Assembly (NCBI GenBank): GCA_022710975.1
Contig: JAKLGA010000004.1
Span: 310,001 to 374,000 of the forward strand
DNA from: Myxococcota bacterium
GTDB taxonomy: Bacteria > Myxococcota > B64-G9
Length of the DNA stretch: 64,000 nt
Direction of reading: 5' to 3'
Shown: positions 34,795 to 42,801 of the stretch, one piece after another
How positions within the stretch are numbered: position 1 is the first letter of the stretch
How the letters are laid out: every line of letters begins with the position of its first letter
Notes under the pieces: model-generated
The model's input: only the letters and a program-made list of their open reading frames with translations
Databases searched by the model: none
Told to the model about the DNA's origin: nothing
Position numbers and translations under genes: made by a program

Positions 34795-36606
34795 TCAGCC
34801 CCCGGCCCGGCGCGCGGCGAACAGCCGGCGGATCTCGGCCTCCAGCGCGGCGAGCTCGAGCGGCTTCGACAGGTAACCGTCCATGCCGGCCTCCAGGCAG
34901 CGCTCCCGGTCGCCTTCCAGCGCGTGGGCGGTGAGCGCGATGACCGGCAGGCGGTCGCCGCGCCCGGCCTCCAGGGCGCGGAGCTTCCCCACCGTCTCCA
35001 GCCCGTCCTGCTCGGGCATCTGCACGTCCAGGAGCGCGAGATCGAAGCCCCCGTGCGCGAGCGCATCGAGCGCCGCGCGGCCGTCCAGGACCGTCTCCAC
35101 CCGGTGACCCAGGCGCTGCAGCATCTGGCGGGTCACCAGGCCGCTGACCGGATCGTCCTCGGCCAGCAGCACCCGCAGCGGGTCGGGCGGCGCGGACGGC
35201 GTCGGGGCCGCGGGCCGCGCGGGGGGCGGCGCGCCCTCTGCCCTGGCCGCGGGCGCGCGCTCCAGCCAGGCGGTGAAACGGAAGGTGCTGCCCCGGCCCG
35301 GCGCGCTCTCGAGCCCGATCTCCCCGCCCATCTCCTCGACCAGCCGGCGGGCGATGGTCAGCCCCAGCCCGGTCCCGCCGAAGCGGCGGGTGGTGGAGCC
35401 GTCGGCCTGCACGAACGGTTCGAAGATGGCCTGCTGGCGCTCCGGCGGGACGCCGATGCCGGTGTCCTCGACCTCCACCTCGAGCCGCACCCGGGCCGCG
35501 TCCGCGGCGGCCTGGCGGACCCGCACAGCCACCCGGCCGCGCTCGGTGAACTTGAGGGCGTTGCCCACCAGGTTGAGCAGGATCTGCCGCAGGCGGTGGG
35601 CGTCTCCGCGCAGCCGCGCGGGCAGCTCGGGCGCCACGCTCCAGGCGAGCTCGAGCCCCTTCTGGCGGGCCATGGGGACGAGCGGCGCCAGCACCTCCTC
35701 CAGCGCGGGCCGCAGCTCGAGCTCCGCCGGGTGCAGGCTGGGCTGGCCTGCCTCCATGCGCGACAGATCCAGGATGTCCTCGATCACCCGCACCAGGCTC
35801 ACGGCCGAGGCCTTGGCCTGCGCCAGGCGCTCCTGGCCCTCCGGGTCGGCGCGCCCGTCGGCCAGGCTGAGGTCGAGCATCCCGATGATGGCGTGGAGCG
35901 GGGTGCGCACCTCGTGGCTCATGTTGGCCAGGAACTCGCCCTTGGCGCGGCTGGCCTCCTCGGCCCGGTCGCGCGCCTCGCGCAGCAGGCGGGCGGCCCG
36001 CAGGCGCTCGCGTTCGTAGTAGGCGCTCAGGCCGATGAGCAGGGCCATCGCCGCGCCCCAGGTCCAGATCTGGTCGGCCTCGAGGTACTCCCGGGGCACC
36101 GCCGTGGGGAAGGTGAACCCGCCCGCCCTGGCGATCTCGAACCCGGCCATCACCCCTGCGGTCAGCAGGCCCCAGATCCAGGCGGTCCGCCCGGCCAGGA
36201 CCAGCGCGGCCAGCGGCACCGCCACGAAGGTGATCACGTTGGCCCCGGCCAGGCCGCCGGTCAGCATGTTCGCCAGGCTGATGCTGGTCAGCAGGGTCAG
36301 CAGCCAGACCTGCACGCCGACCCGCAGCGCGGCCAGGGAGCGCGTCATCATGAAGACAGCCGGCAGGACCAGGATGCTGGCCAGCATGAAGCCGGCCACC
36401 TCGATCTCGCCGTAGCCGAAGAACCACACGCTCCAGGCCACGCCGAAGAACAGGAACAGCAGCCCCGACACCAGCACCACCCGCACCCAGCGGTGTTCCT
36501 CCTCGTCCCCGAGCGGCCCCAGCCGCCAGCGCGCCAGGCGATCGAGGGCGGCCTGCACCCGGCCTGGCCCGGGGGGCTGGGGTGGGCGCCGCGGCGCGTG
36601 TGGCAT
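34795..36606 (-). CDS. Membrane hybrid histidine kinase
   Basis: This 603-residue sensor has about six transmembrane helices in residues 40-200. A HisKA domain with H-box NMSHEVRTPL and an HATPase domain (N-box region LVGNALKFTE, G1 box DTGIGVPPE, G2 box FGGTGLGL) follow. A C-terminal receiver domain has its phospho-acceptor Asp in LLDVQMPEQDG. No periplasmic sensing domain is visible, so the signal is probably membrane-borne. It follows 12 nt after the classical histidine kinase gene, and the two may form a relay. ATG 36606 is the first start after that gene. Confidence 0.85.
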   Translation of the reverse strand: MPHAPRRPPQPPGPGRVQAALDRLARWRLGPLGDEEEHRWVRVVLVSGLLFLFFGVAWSVWFFGYGEIEVAGFMLASILVLPAVFMMTRSLAALRVGVQVWLLTLLTSISLANMLTGGLAGANVITFVAVPLAALVLAGRTAWIWGLLTAGVMAGFEIARAGGFTFPTAVPREYLEADQIWTWGAAMALLIGLSAYYERERLRAARLLREARDRAEEASRAKGEFLANMSHEVRTPLHAIIGMLDLSLADGRADPEGQERLAQAKASAVSLVRVIEDILDLSRMEAGQPSLHPAELELRPALEEVLAPLVPMARQKGLELAWSVAPELPARLRGDAHRLRQILLNLVGNALKFTERGRVAVRVRQAAADAARVRLEVEVEDTGIGVPPERQQAIFEPFVQADGSTTRRFGGTGLGLTIARRLVEEMGGEIGLESAPGRGSTFRFTAWLERAPAARAEGAPPPARPAAPTPSAPPDPLRVLLAEDDPVSGLVTRQMLQRLGHRVETVLDGRAALDALAHGGFDLALLDVQMPEQDGLETVGKLRALEAGRGDRLPVIALTAHALEGDRERCLEAGMDGYLSKPLELAALEAEIRRLFAARRAGG

Positions 36607-36618
36607 GCTCGACCCCCT

Positions 36619-38190
36619 TCAGACCACCAGGGTGAAGGTGGTGCCGCCCGGGCCGGTCTCCACGTCGACCTCTCCGCCCCGGGTCTCGGCCACCGCCCGC
36701 ACGATGGAGAGCCCCAACCCGGTGCCGCCGCGGTCGCGCTCGGTGGTGAAGAAGCGCTCGAACAGGCGCCGGCGGTTGGCCTCGCTGATGCCCGGCCCGT
36801 GGTCGCGCACGGCGAAGGCCAGCCGCGCCCCGCGCCGGGCGACGGAGAGCTCGACCGGCTGGCCGGCCCCGTGCCGCGCGGCGTTGTCCAGGAGGTTGCG
36901 CAGCGCCGACTCGAGGTGATCCGGGTTCATGCGGAGCGGGCCGGGAGCCGCCCCCGGCGCGAGCACCACCCGGCCGGAGTAGCCCTGCAGCAGCCGCGCC
37001 AGGAAGGGCTCGAGCGCGATGTCCTGGGCGGCCTCCGGGGCGGTCTGGATGCGGGCCAGCTCGAGCAGCCGGGCCACCAGGCGCTCCATGCGCTGGGCCG
37101 CGGCCAGGACGTTCCCGTGGAAGCGGGCGCGCTGCTCGGGGGGCATGTCCGGCTCGTCCCGGAGCAGCTCGGCCGCCCCGCGGATGGAGGCGATCGGGGT
37201 CTTCAGCTCGTGGCTCACGTTGGTCGCGAAGCCGGCGATGTAGTCGGCCCGCTCCGAGAGCTGGCGGGTCATGCTGGCGAGCGCGGTGCCCAGGCGGTGG
37301 AACTCGGCCGGCGCCAGGCGGCCCGGCTCGAGCGCCGGCCCGGGCTCGCCGCGGGCGATGGCCTGGGCCGCGGCGGTCAGCCGCCGGAGCGGCCGGGTGA
37401 ACAGGCCGGCCATGAGCAGGCTGAAGGCCGCGGTCAGCAGCGCGCTCAGCCCGAGCGCGAGGGCCACCGGCCGCCGCAGCAGCCAGGCCGCCTTCAGCGG
37501 ATCCAGGCTGGTGCGCGACGCCCACACCGCCCCCACCACCTGCCCGCCGGACACGATGGGCAGGGCCACGAACAGGCGCACCTCCCCGCGGGAGGAGATG
37601 CTGCCGAGCGCCGGCTTGGGCTCGTCGCTCAGCCGCGCGCGGGTCACCGAGGCGTAGCTCCCCGAGAGCGCCCGGCGGACCTCCGGCAGCCCGCCGAGCC
37701 TGGCCCCGCTCCACAGCCCGGAGGTGGCCACCGTGCAGCCCTGGGCGTCCACCACCCGGGCCGCGGTCAGGTTGAACGCCTTGGCCCGCTCCAGGATGGG
37801 CTGCAGCCGCCGGCCGGCCTGCCAGGCCGGGCCGTCCCCCTCGGGGCAGAACTCGGTCGGCGCCTCCACGGGCGGCAGGCGCGGCGCGCCGGCGTCGAGG
37901 CGGGGCTCGATCGGGTAGAAGCGCTCGTCGCTCGCGTCCAGGGGGCGGATGGAGGGCGCCTGTGCGGACGGGACGCCCTGGGCCTCCAGCCAGAACTCCC
38001 GCCAGGTCTCGGCCAGCACCACCGCCTCGCCGATCAGCTTGCTCTCGGTCTGGCGCACGAGCTGGCTCTCGAACAGCCGCAGGCCCAGGTAGGCCAGGCC
38101 CGGCACCACCAGCACCAGGGCGTTCAGGGCGAGCAGCAGCCAGGTGAGCGACAGGCCGCGGCGGGCCGGGTGCGGGGCCGGCGCGGTCAT
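36619..38190 (-). CDS. Sensor histidine kinase (CreC-like)
   Basis: This 523-residue two-helix sensor has a first membrane helix at about 15-40 and a periplasmic domain to about 245 (with VVDAQGCTVATSGLWSG and LFVALPIVSGGQVVGAVW, a CACHE-like fold). A second helix, a HAMP region, HisKA with VSHELKTPIASIRG, and HATPase with LDNAARHG, DHGPGI and GGTGLGL follow. The order and the TVATSGLWSG segment recall CreC. It autophosphorylates on the His of the H-box and should pass phosphate to the regulator encoded just upstream. ATG 38190 overlaps the stop codon of the regulator gene by 4 nt. Confidence 0.85.
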   Translation of the reverse strand: MTAPAPHPARRGLSLTWLLLALNALVLVVPGLAYLGLRLFESQLVRQTESKLIGEAVVLAETWREFWLEAQGVPSAQAPSIRPLDASDERFYPIEPRLDAGAPRLPPVEAPTEFCPEGDGPAWQAGRRLQPILERAKAFNLTAARVVDAQGCTVATSGLWSGARLGGLPEVRRALSGSYASVTRARLSDEPKPALGSISSRGEVRLFVALPIVSGGQVVGAVWASRTSLDPLKAAWLLRRPVALALGLSALLTAAFSLLMAGLFTRPLRRLTAAAQAIARGEPGPALEPGRLAPAEFHRLGTALASMTRQLSERADYIAGFATNVSHELKTPIASIRGAAELLRDEPDMPPEQRARFHGNVLAAAQRMERLVARLLELARIQTAPEAAQDIALEPFLARLLQGYSGRVVLAPGAAPGPLRMNPDHLESALRNLLDNAARHGAGQPVELSVARRGARLAFAVRDHGPGISEANRRRLFERFFTTERDRGGTGLGLSIVRAVAETRGGEVDVETGPGGTTFTLVV

Positions 38191-38897
38191 CGCTCGCCCG
38201 GCCCGGGCGCCGGCTGCCCGGGCTCGCGCAGCCGGTAGCCCACCCCGTGCACCGTCTCGATGGGGTCGGCGGCCCCGGCCTCGGCCAGCTTGCGGCGGAT
38301 GCGGCGCACGTGGGAGTCGATGGTGCGGTCGGTGATGGCGTGCCCCTGGCCGTAGGCCCGGTCCACCAGCTCGTCGCGGGTGAACACCTTGCCAGGCCGG
38401 CCGAGCAGCGCCTGCAGCAGCGCGAACTCCGTGGCGGTGAGCGCGACCTCGGTCCCGCTCCAGGTGCAGCGCCGCCGCTCGAGGTCCAGGCCGAGCGGCC
38501 CGCAGGCGAGCGCCGGGACCGGCCCGGCCGGGGCAGGCTGGGTCCGGCGCAGCACGGCCTTCACCCGGGCCACCACCTCGCGCGGGGAGAAGGGCTTGAC
38601 CACGTAGTCGTCCGCCCCCAGCTCCAGCCCCAGAACCCGGTCCAGCTCGTCGGTGCGGCTGGTGAGGAACACGATGGGCAGTCGGCCCCTGGCCCGCAGC
38701 GCCCGGCACACCTCCAGCCCGTCCGCCTCGGGCATGAGGATGTCGAGCAGGGCGAGCTCCACGGGCTGCTCGGCGCACAGGCGCAGCGCCTGGGCCCCGT
38801 CGGCCGCCTCGAGCACGCGGTGGCCGGCCCGCTCCAGGGCGTAGCGCAGCACCTCGCGGATGTGCCCGTCGTCGTCCGCCACCAGGATGGTCGCCAA
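38187..38897 (-). CDS. OmpR/CreB-family response regulator
   Basis: This protein has 236 residues: a receiver domain with LVADDDGHIREVL, the phospho-acceptor Asp in LLDILMPEADG and the Lys in YVVKPFSPRE, then a winged-helix DNA-binding domain ending DRTIDSHVRRIRRKL and TVHGVGYRL. The TTG at 38897 is taken as the start. It has GGAGG 9 nt upstream and begins directly before the first strand, while an upstream ATG at 38936 falls inside the spacer of the predicted promoter. It forms one operon with two kinases and the YkgJ-type gene. Confidence 0.85.
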   Translation of the reverse strand: MATILVADDDGHIREVLRYALERAGHRVLEAADGAQALRLCAEQPVELALLDILMPEADGLEVCRALRARGRLPIVFLTSRTDELDRVLGLELGADDYVVKPFSPREVVARVKAVLRRTQPAPAGPVPALACGPLGLDLERRRCTWSGTEVALTATEFALLQALLGRPGKVFTRDELVDRAYGQGHAITDRTIDSHVRRIRRKLAEAGAADPIETVHGVGYRLREPGQPAPGPGER

Positions 38898-38926
38898 GGC
38901 CGCTTCCCTCCAGGGGTTCTGCCGGC

Positions 38927-38955
38927 ATCCCACCATCGGCTCCGGCCCGAGTCAA
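38927..38955 (-). promoter_or_regulatory. Predicted promoter for the phosphorelay operon
   Basis: On the minus strand TTGACT (38955-38950), a 17-nt spacer and TGGGAT (38932-38927). It lies back-to-back with the acyl carrier protein promoter 28 bp away. Confidence 0.5.
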
Positions 38956-38982
38956 GCCGGCCGGGCCGCCGCGCCGCGGGGC

Positions 38983-39011
38983 TTGCAAGCGGAGGGACTT
39001 GTGTGCAGTAT
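38983..39011 (+). promoter_or_regulatory. Predicted promoter for the acyl carrier protein cassette
   Basis: TTGCAA (38983-38988), a 17-nt spacer and CAGTAT (39006-39011) precede ATG 39074 by 62 nt. The -10 match is weak, but spacing and place fit. Confidence 0.4.
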
Positions 39012-39073
39012 GCGCCCGGAAGGGCTCGGCGCCGCCCCGCCTGGGGGCCCGGCCGCAGGAAGGATGGCGAGCC

Positions 39074-39373
39074 ATGACCGACCTCGAGATCGAACTGCGG
39101 GACAAGCTGATCGCGCGACTCGACCTCAAGGACGTGGACCCCTCCCAGATCACCAGCGCTTCCCGCCTGTTCGGCGAGGACCTGGGGCTCGACTCGATCG
39201 ACGCCCTGGAGCTCGAGGTGATGATCCAGGAGCACTGGGGCATCCAGATCAAGGCCTCCGAGCGCAACCGCTCCACGTTCGGCACCCTGGGCGACCTGGC
39301 CCGCTTCATCCAGGCCAACCTGGGCCGGGACTCCGCCCGGGAGGACGGGAGCCGGGTCCCCAAGGCGGGCTGA
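39074..39373 (+). CDS. Acyl carrier protein
   Basis: This 99-residue acidic helical protein has the phosphopantetheine site GEDLGLDSIDALELE, with Ser41 the expected attachment residue. The first 80 residues fit an ordinary ACP; the last 15 (GRDSAREDGSRVPKAG) are an unusual tail. No fatty acid or polyketide synthase gene is nearby. Instead a BtrH-like acyltransferase gene follows two genes later, which suggests this ACP carries a special acyl or aminoacyl group, as BtrI does in butirosin synthesis. That link is inference. The ATG has an AGGAAGGA region upstream, and the preceding in-frame sequence contains the promoter. Confidence 0.85.
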   Translation: MTDLEIELRDKLIARLDLKDVDPSQITSASRLFGEDLGLDSIDALELEVMIQEHWGIQIKASERNRSTFGTLGDLARFIQANLGRDSAREDGSRVPKAG

Positions 39374-39385
39374 GGGGCCCGGGCG

Positions 39386-39859
39386 ATGATCATCGGCAAG
39401 CACAGCGGCGCCCGGGCGCCCTCGGGGGAGCACCGGCTGACGGTGTTCGAGCCGGACGGCAGCGGTCGGCTGCAGGCCAGCGTGCAGCCGACCGAGTACC
39501 AGGATCTCATCGAGCAGTCCTACGCACAGCAGCGCGAGGCGGCCGGGCGGTTGCTCGGCCGGCTGCGGGCCGGGGAGCTGAGCCCGATCGGCTTCTACCT
39601 GGAGCTGCAGCGGCTGACCGTGGGCGAGCTGGCCACCCGGGCTCGGGTGAGCGCCTGGAAGGTGCGCGCCCACCTCGCGCCGAGGGGCTTCCTGCGCGCC
39701 CGGGTGGAGACCCTGCAACGCTACGCGCTGGTCTTCGACGTGGACGTGGCCGACTTCTTCCAGCTCCTGGAGCTGGCCGACGGGCTGGAGGCCCGGCTGG
39801 AGCCCCACGGCGAGCGCCTGCTCCAGCGCCTGCGGATCCAGCCGGGGCAGGGCGCATGA
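39386..39859 (+). CDS. Small protein with helix-turn-helix-like C-terminal half
   Basis: This protein has 157 residues. The first 60 are mixed, with no known motif. Residues about 75-130 (LTVGELATRARVSAWKVRAH and LQRYALVFDVDVADFFQLL) have the spacing of an XRE-type helix-turn-helix. It could be a regulator of the cassette or an adaptor for the carrier protein. It starts 12 nt after the ACP gene and its stop overlaps the next start codon (ATGA), so it belongs to the cassette. I do not recognise a family. Confidence 0.65.
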   Translation: MIIGKHSGARAPSGEHRLTVFEPDGSGRLQASVQPTEYQDLIEQSYAQQREAAGRLLGRLRAGELSPIGFYLELQRLTVGELATRARVSAWKVRAHLAPRGFLRARVETLQRYALVFDVDVADFFQLLELADGLEARLEPHGERLLQRLRIQPGQGA

Positions 39860-40941
39860 GCGGGCTCATCCCGGGCTACCGCCACGAGGCGGCCTCGCAC
39901 TGCGAGACCGGCAGCCTCCGCAACGCGCTGCGCTTCGCCGGGCTCGAGCTCAGCGAGCCGATGGTGTTCGGGCTGGGCTCCGGGCCGGCCTTCTACTACC
40001 TGTTCTTCGTCAAGGGCCCGGCCACCCTGCCCATGCTGGGCATCCGCAACCCCCCCGGCGGGGTGCTGCGCAACGTCACCCGGCGGCTGGGCATCGAGCT
40101 GCACGGGCGGGAGCACAAGAGCGGCGCCGAGGCCCTGGAGCGGGCGGACGCGCTGCTCGCCAGGAACGTCCCGGTGGCCGCGCTGGTGGACATGTTCTAC
40201 ATGCAGTACCTGCCGGCCTTCATGCGGGTGCACGCCCCGTTCCACTTCATCCTGCTGGTGGGCCGGGAGGGCGAGCACTACTGGGTGTCGGACCCCTACG
40301 CCGAGCAGCTCGAGCGGCTGCACCGGGACGATCTGCGCGCCGCCTGGCAGACGCACGCCCGGCTGTCGAAGGACAACTACCTGGCCCACGTGGGCGCGCT
40401 GCCCCCGGCGCTCGATCTGCGCCGGGCCAGCCGCGAGGCCATCCTGCGCACCTGCCGCGACGTGGTCCTGCCCCGGCCGGTCCGCCGGCTGGCCTTCTTC
40501 ATCGGGCCGCAGGGCATGCGCACCTTCGCCCACGCCATGCGCCGCTGGCCCGCGCGCCACCGCGGGGTCGCGCTGCGCGAGGGCATCCTGTTCCACGTGG
40601 TGATGTTCGAGGAGCAGGGCACCGGCGGCGGGGCCTTCCGCCTGATGTACGCCGCCTTCCTGCAGGAGCTGGCCGCGCGCTTCGGCGCCCGGCGCCTGGG
40701 CGAACTGGCGGTCGAGATGGGCGCGCACGGCCGCACCTGGCGCAACACCTCGCGCAAGTTCGCCGCGCTGGGCAAGAAGATCCCCATGGCGGACGAGGAC
40801 TACGAGGGCTGGGCCCGGGACCACCGGGCCGAGCTCGAGCAGGGGCTCCGGGAGCTGGCGGACGACTTCCTGCGCCTGGCCGACTTCGAGGAGCGTTTCT
40901 TCCCCGAGCTCCGCGCCGCGGCCGCGGCCGAGCTCCGCTGA
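39856..40941 (+). CDS. BtrH/DUF4872-type acyltransferase
   Basis: This 361-residue soluble protein matches BtrH_N plus DUF4872. The N-terminal domain has a papain/C39-like layout: likely nucleophile Cys16 in ASHCETGSL, His126 or His130 in VHAPFHFILLVG, and Asp146 in YWVSDPYAE. In butirosin synthesis BtrH moves a gamma-glutamyl-AHBA group from the carrier BtrI to ribostamycin, so the family is known as an ACP-dependent acyltransferase. The C-terminal half (DUF4872) is helical and of unknown role. The ACP gene two positions upstream gives a likely partner; donor group and acceptor are unknown. The start ATG overlaps the previous stop. Confidence 0.8.
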   Translation: MSGLIPGYRHEAASHCETGSLRNALRFAGLELSEPMVFGLGSGPAFYYLFFVKGPATLPMLGIRNPPGGVLRNVTRRLGIELHGREHKSGAEALERADALLARNVPVAALVDMFYMQYLPAFMRVHAPFHFILLVGREGEHYWVSDPYAEQLERLHRDDLRAAWQTHARLSKDNYLAHVGALPPALDLRRASREAILRTCRDVVLPRPVRRLAFFIGPQGMRTFAHAMRRWPARHRGVALREGILFHVVMFEEQGTGGGAFRLMYAAFLQELAARFGARRLGELAVEMGAHGRTWRNTSRKFAALGKKIPMADEDYEGWARDHRAELEQGLRELADDFLRLADFEERFFPELRAAAAAELR

Positions 40942-40967
40942 GCCCCCGGGCGGGGCGGGTGGGACCC

Positions 40968-42797
40968 ATGGCGGATCCGGCGGAATTCTGGCGCGCCTGG
41001 GCGCCGTACTGGGGAGAGATGGAGGACCGCCACTTCGGGCGGGCCGCGGCCGAGCGCATCTCCGCTGGCCTGCAGCCCCCCGTGCTGGTGGTCGGGGCCG
41101 GGCAGGGCATCATCGTCGAGCACCTCCGGCGGAAGGGCCTGGAGACCTTCGGGCTCGACCTCGATCCCGAGATGGTGCGCGAGGCCCGCGAGCGCCGCGG
41201 GCTGGAGCTCGTGCTGGGGGACGCCCGCGCGCTGCCCTTCCCGCGCAACCGCTTCGGCGCGGTCATCCTGTCCTCGGGGGTGCTGGACTACCTGGAGGAC
41301 GAGGAGCTCGCGCGCCAGATCCTGGCCGAGGCGTTGCGGGTGCTCGTGCCCTACGGCGATCTGTGGGCCGCCTTCTACCAGCTCCCGCCCACGGTGGCCC
41401 GGGTGAACCGCCGGCTGGGCATCCTGGAGCCGCGCCGCTACCACCTGGGGCGGCTGTTCAAGCTGCTGCGCACCGTGCGGCAGGACCCGCTGGCCTGCGT
41501 CCCAGAGATCGCCCGCTGGAGCGGCCGCGGCCGGCTGTCCTGCGGCGTCTACTTCACCTGGCTCGGGCTCTTCCTGCCGCGCGAGCTCAAGGCCGACTCG
41601 CGGCTCATCGAGCGCATCCTCGAGTCCGCCCGGGCCCGCGGCGTGGACCCCGCGCGTCTGTGGGACGCGACCCCCGACAGCCTGCCCTACCGGGACGAGG
41701 CCACGGTGCAGTCCCTGTTCGCCTCCCTGGGGCTGGCCCAGACGGAGCTGGTGCGCCTGCCCGACTGCCTGGTGGTGCGCCACCACAAGACCAGCCTGGC
41801 CAGGCTCGCGCCGGCCGGCCCGGGCGGGGGCGCAGCCGCCGGGGAGTGGGCCGTGCGCACGCGCGCGCTCAGCAAGCGCTACCCCGGAGCCGCGCGGCCT
41901 GCCATCGAGGGGCTGCACCTCACTGTCCCGCGCGGCGCGGTGTTCGGCATCCTCGGCCCCAACGGGGCCGGCAAGACCACCACGCTGATGATGCTCTCGG
42001 GCCTGCTCTCCCCGGACGCGGGCGAGATCGCCTTCGCCCCGGACATCGCTCGCGGCAGCCTGCGCCGGCGCATCGGCTACGTGCCGCAGGAGCTGGCCCT
42101 GTACCCGCGCCTGACGGCCGCCGAGAACCTGCGCTTCTTCGGCCGGCTGTACGGGCTGGGCGGGCGGAGGCTCGGGGAGCGGGTGGCGGCGCTCCTGGCC
42201 ATGGTGGGCCTCGGCGCCCGCGCGGGGGATCTGGTCAAGGACTTCTCGACCGGCATGATGCGGCGGCTCAACCTGGCGGCCGGCCTGCTGCACGCGCCCG
42301 ACATCCTGCTGCTGGACGAGCCCACCGTGGGCATCGACCCCCAGTCGCGCAACCTCATCTTCGAGGCCCTGGCCGAGCTGCGGCGGCAGCGGGTCACGGT
42401 GCTGTACACCACCCATTACATGGAGGAGGCCAGCCGGCTGTGCGACCGGATCGCCATCCTGGACCGGGGCCGGCTCATCCTCGAGGGGCACCCCCGCGAG
42501 CTGCTCACCCAGCACGGGCTCCGGCGGCTGGAGCTCGGCGGCCCCCCGGCCGCGCTCGAGGCGGCCCGGGCGGCGGCCGTCGCCCTGGAGGAGGTCTTCT
42601 GGGCGGGCACGGTCGAGGGCGGTCTCAAGGTGCTGGCCCCGGCCACCGGCGACGGCCCGGCGCTGCTCGAGAGGCTGCAGGCGGCGGCCGGCGCGGCCGG
42701 GGCCGCGCTCTGCCTGCGCTCGGCCGCGGAGCCCGATCTGGAGAGCCTGTTCCTCGATCTGACCGGGCGCTCGCTCCGGGACGGGGCGGAGGGCTGA
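40968..42797 (+). CDS. Methyltransferase fused to ABC transporter ATPase
   Basis: This 609-residue protein joins two parts. Residues 1-270 form a class I SAM methyltransferase: motif I VLVVGAGQG (39-47), an acidic loop in FGLDLDPEMV and SSGVLDYLEDEEL. Residues about 290-609 are an ABC-2-type export ATPase: Walker A GPNGAGKT (about 330), signature FSTGMMRRL (about 425, replacing LSGGQ), Walker B ILLLDEPTVG (about 446) and a switch His in YTTHYMEE. A short Gly/Ala linker (PAGPGGGAAAG) joins them. Such a fusion is unusual and suggests modification linked to export. ATG 40968 is chosen; GTG 40959 is an alternative. The permease gene follows 4 nt later. Confidence 0.85.
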   Translation: MADPAEFWRAWAPYWGEMEDRHFGRAAAERISAGLQPPVLVVGAGQGIIVEHLRRKGLETFGLDLDPEMVREARERRGLELVLGDARALPFPRNRFGAVILSSGVLDYLEDEELARQILAEALRVLVPYGDLWAAFYQLPPTVARVNRRLGILEPRRYHLGRLFKLLRTVRQDPLACVPEIARWSGRGRLSCGVYFTWLGLFLPRELKADSRLIERILESARARGVDPARLWDATPDSLPYRDEATVQSLFASLGLAQTELVRLPDCLVVRHHKTSLARLAPAGPGGGAAAGEWAVRTRALSKRYPGAARPAIEGLHLTVPRGAVFGILGPNGAGKTTTLMMLSGLLSPDAGEIAFAPDIARGSLRRRIGYVPQELALYPRLTAAENLRFFGRLYGLGGRRLGERVAALLAMVGLGARAGDLVKDFSTGMMRRLNLAAGLLHAPDILLLDEPTVGIDPQSRNLIFEALAELRRQRVTVLYTTHYMEEASRLCDRIAILDRGRLILEGHPRELLTQHGLRRLELGGPPAALEAARAAAVALEEVFWAGTVEGGLKVLAPATGDGPALLERLQAAAGAAGAALCLRSAAEPDLESLFLDLTGRSLRDGAEG

Positions 42798-42801
42798 GCC
42801 C

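Noticed and set aside
38898-38936. Upstream ATG start for the response regulator
   Set aside because: The ATG lies within the spacer of the predicted promoter, and the extension has no receiver-domain sequence.
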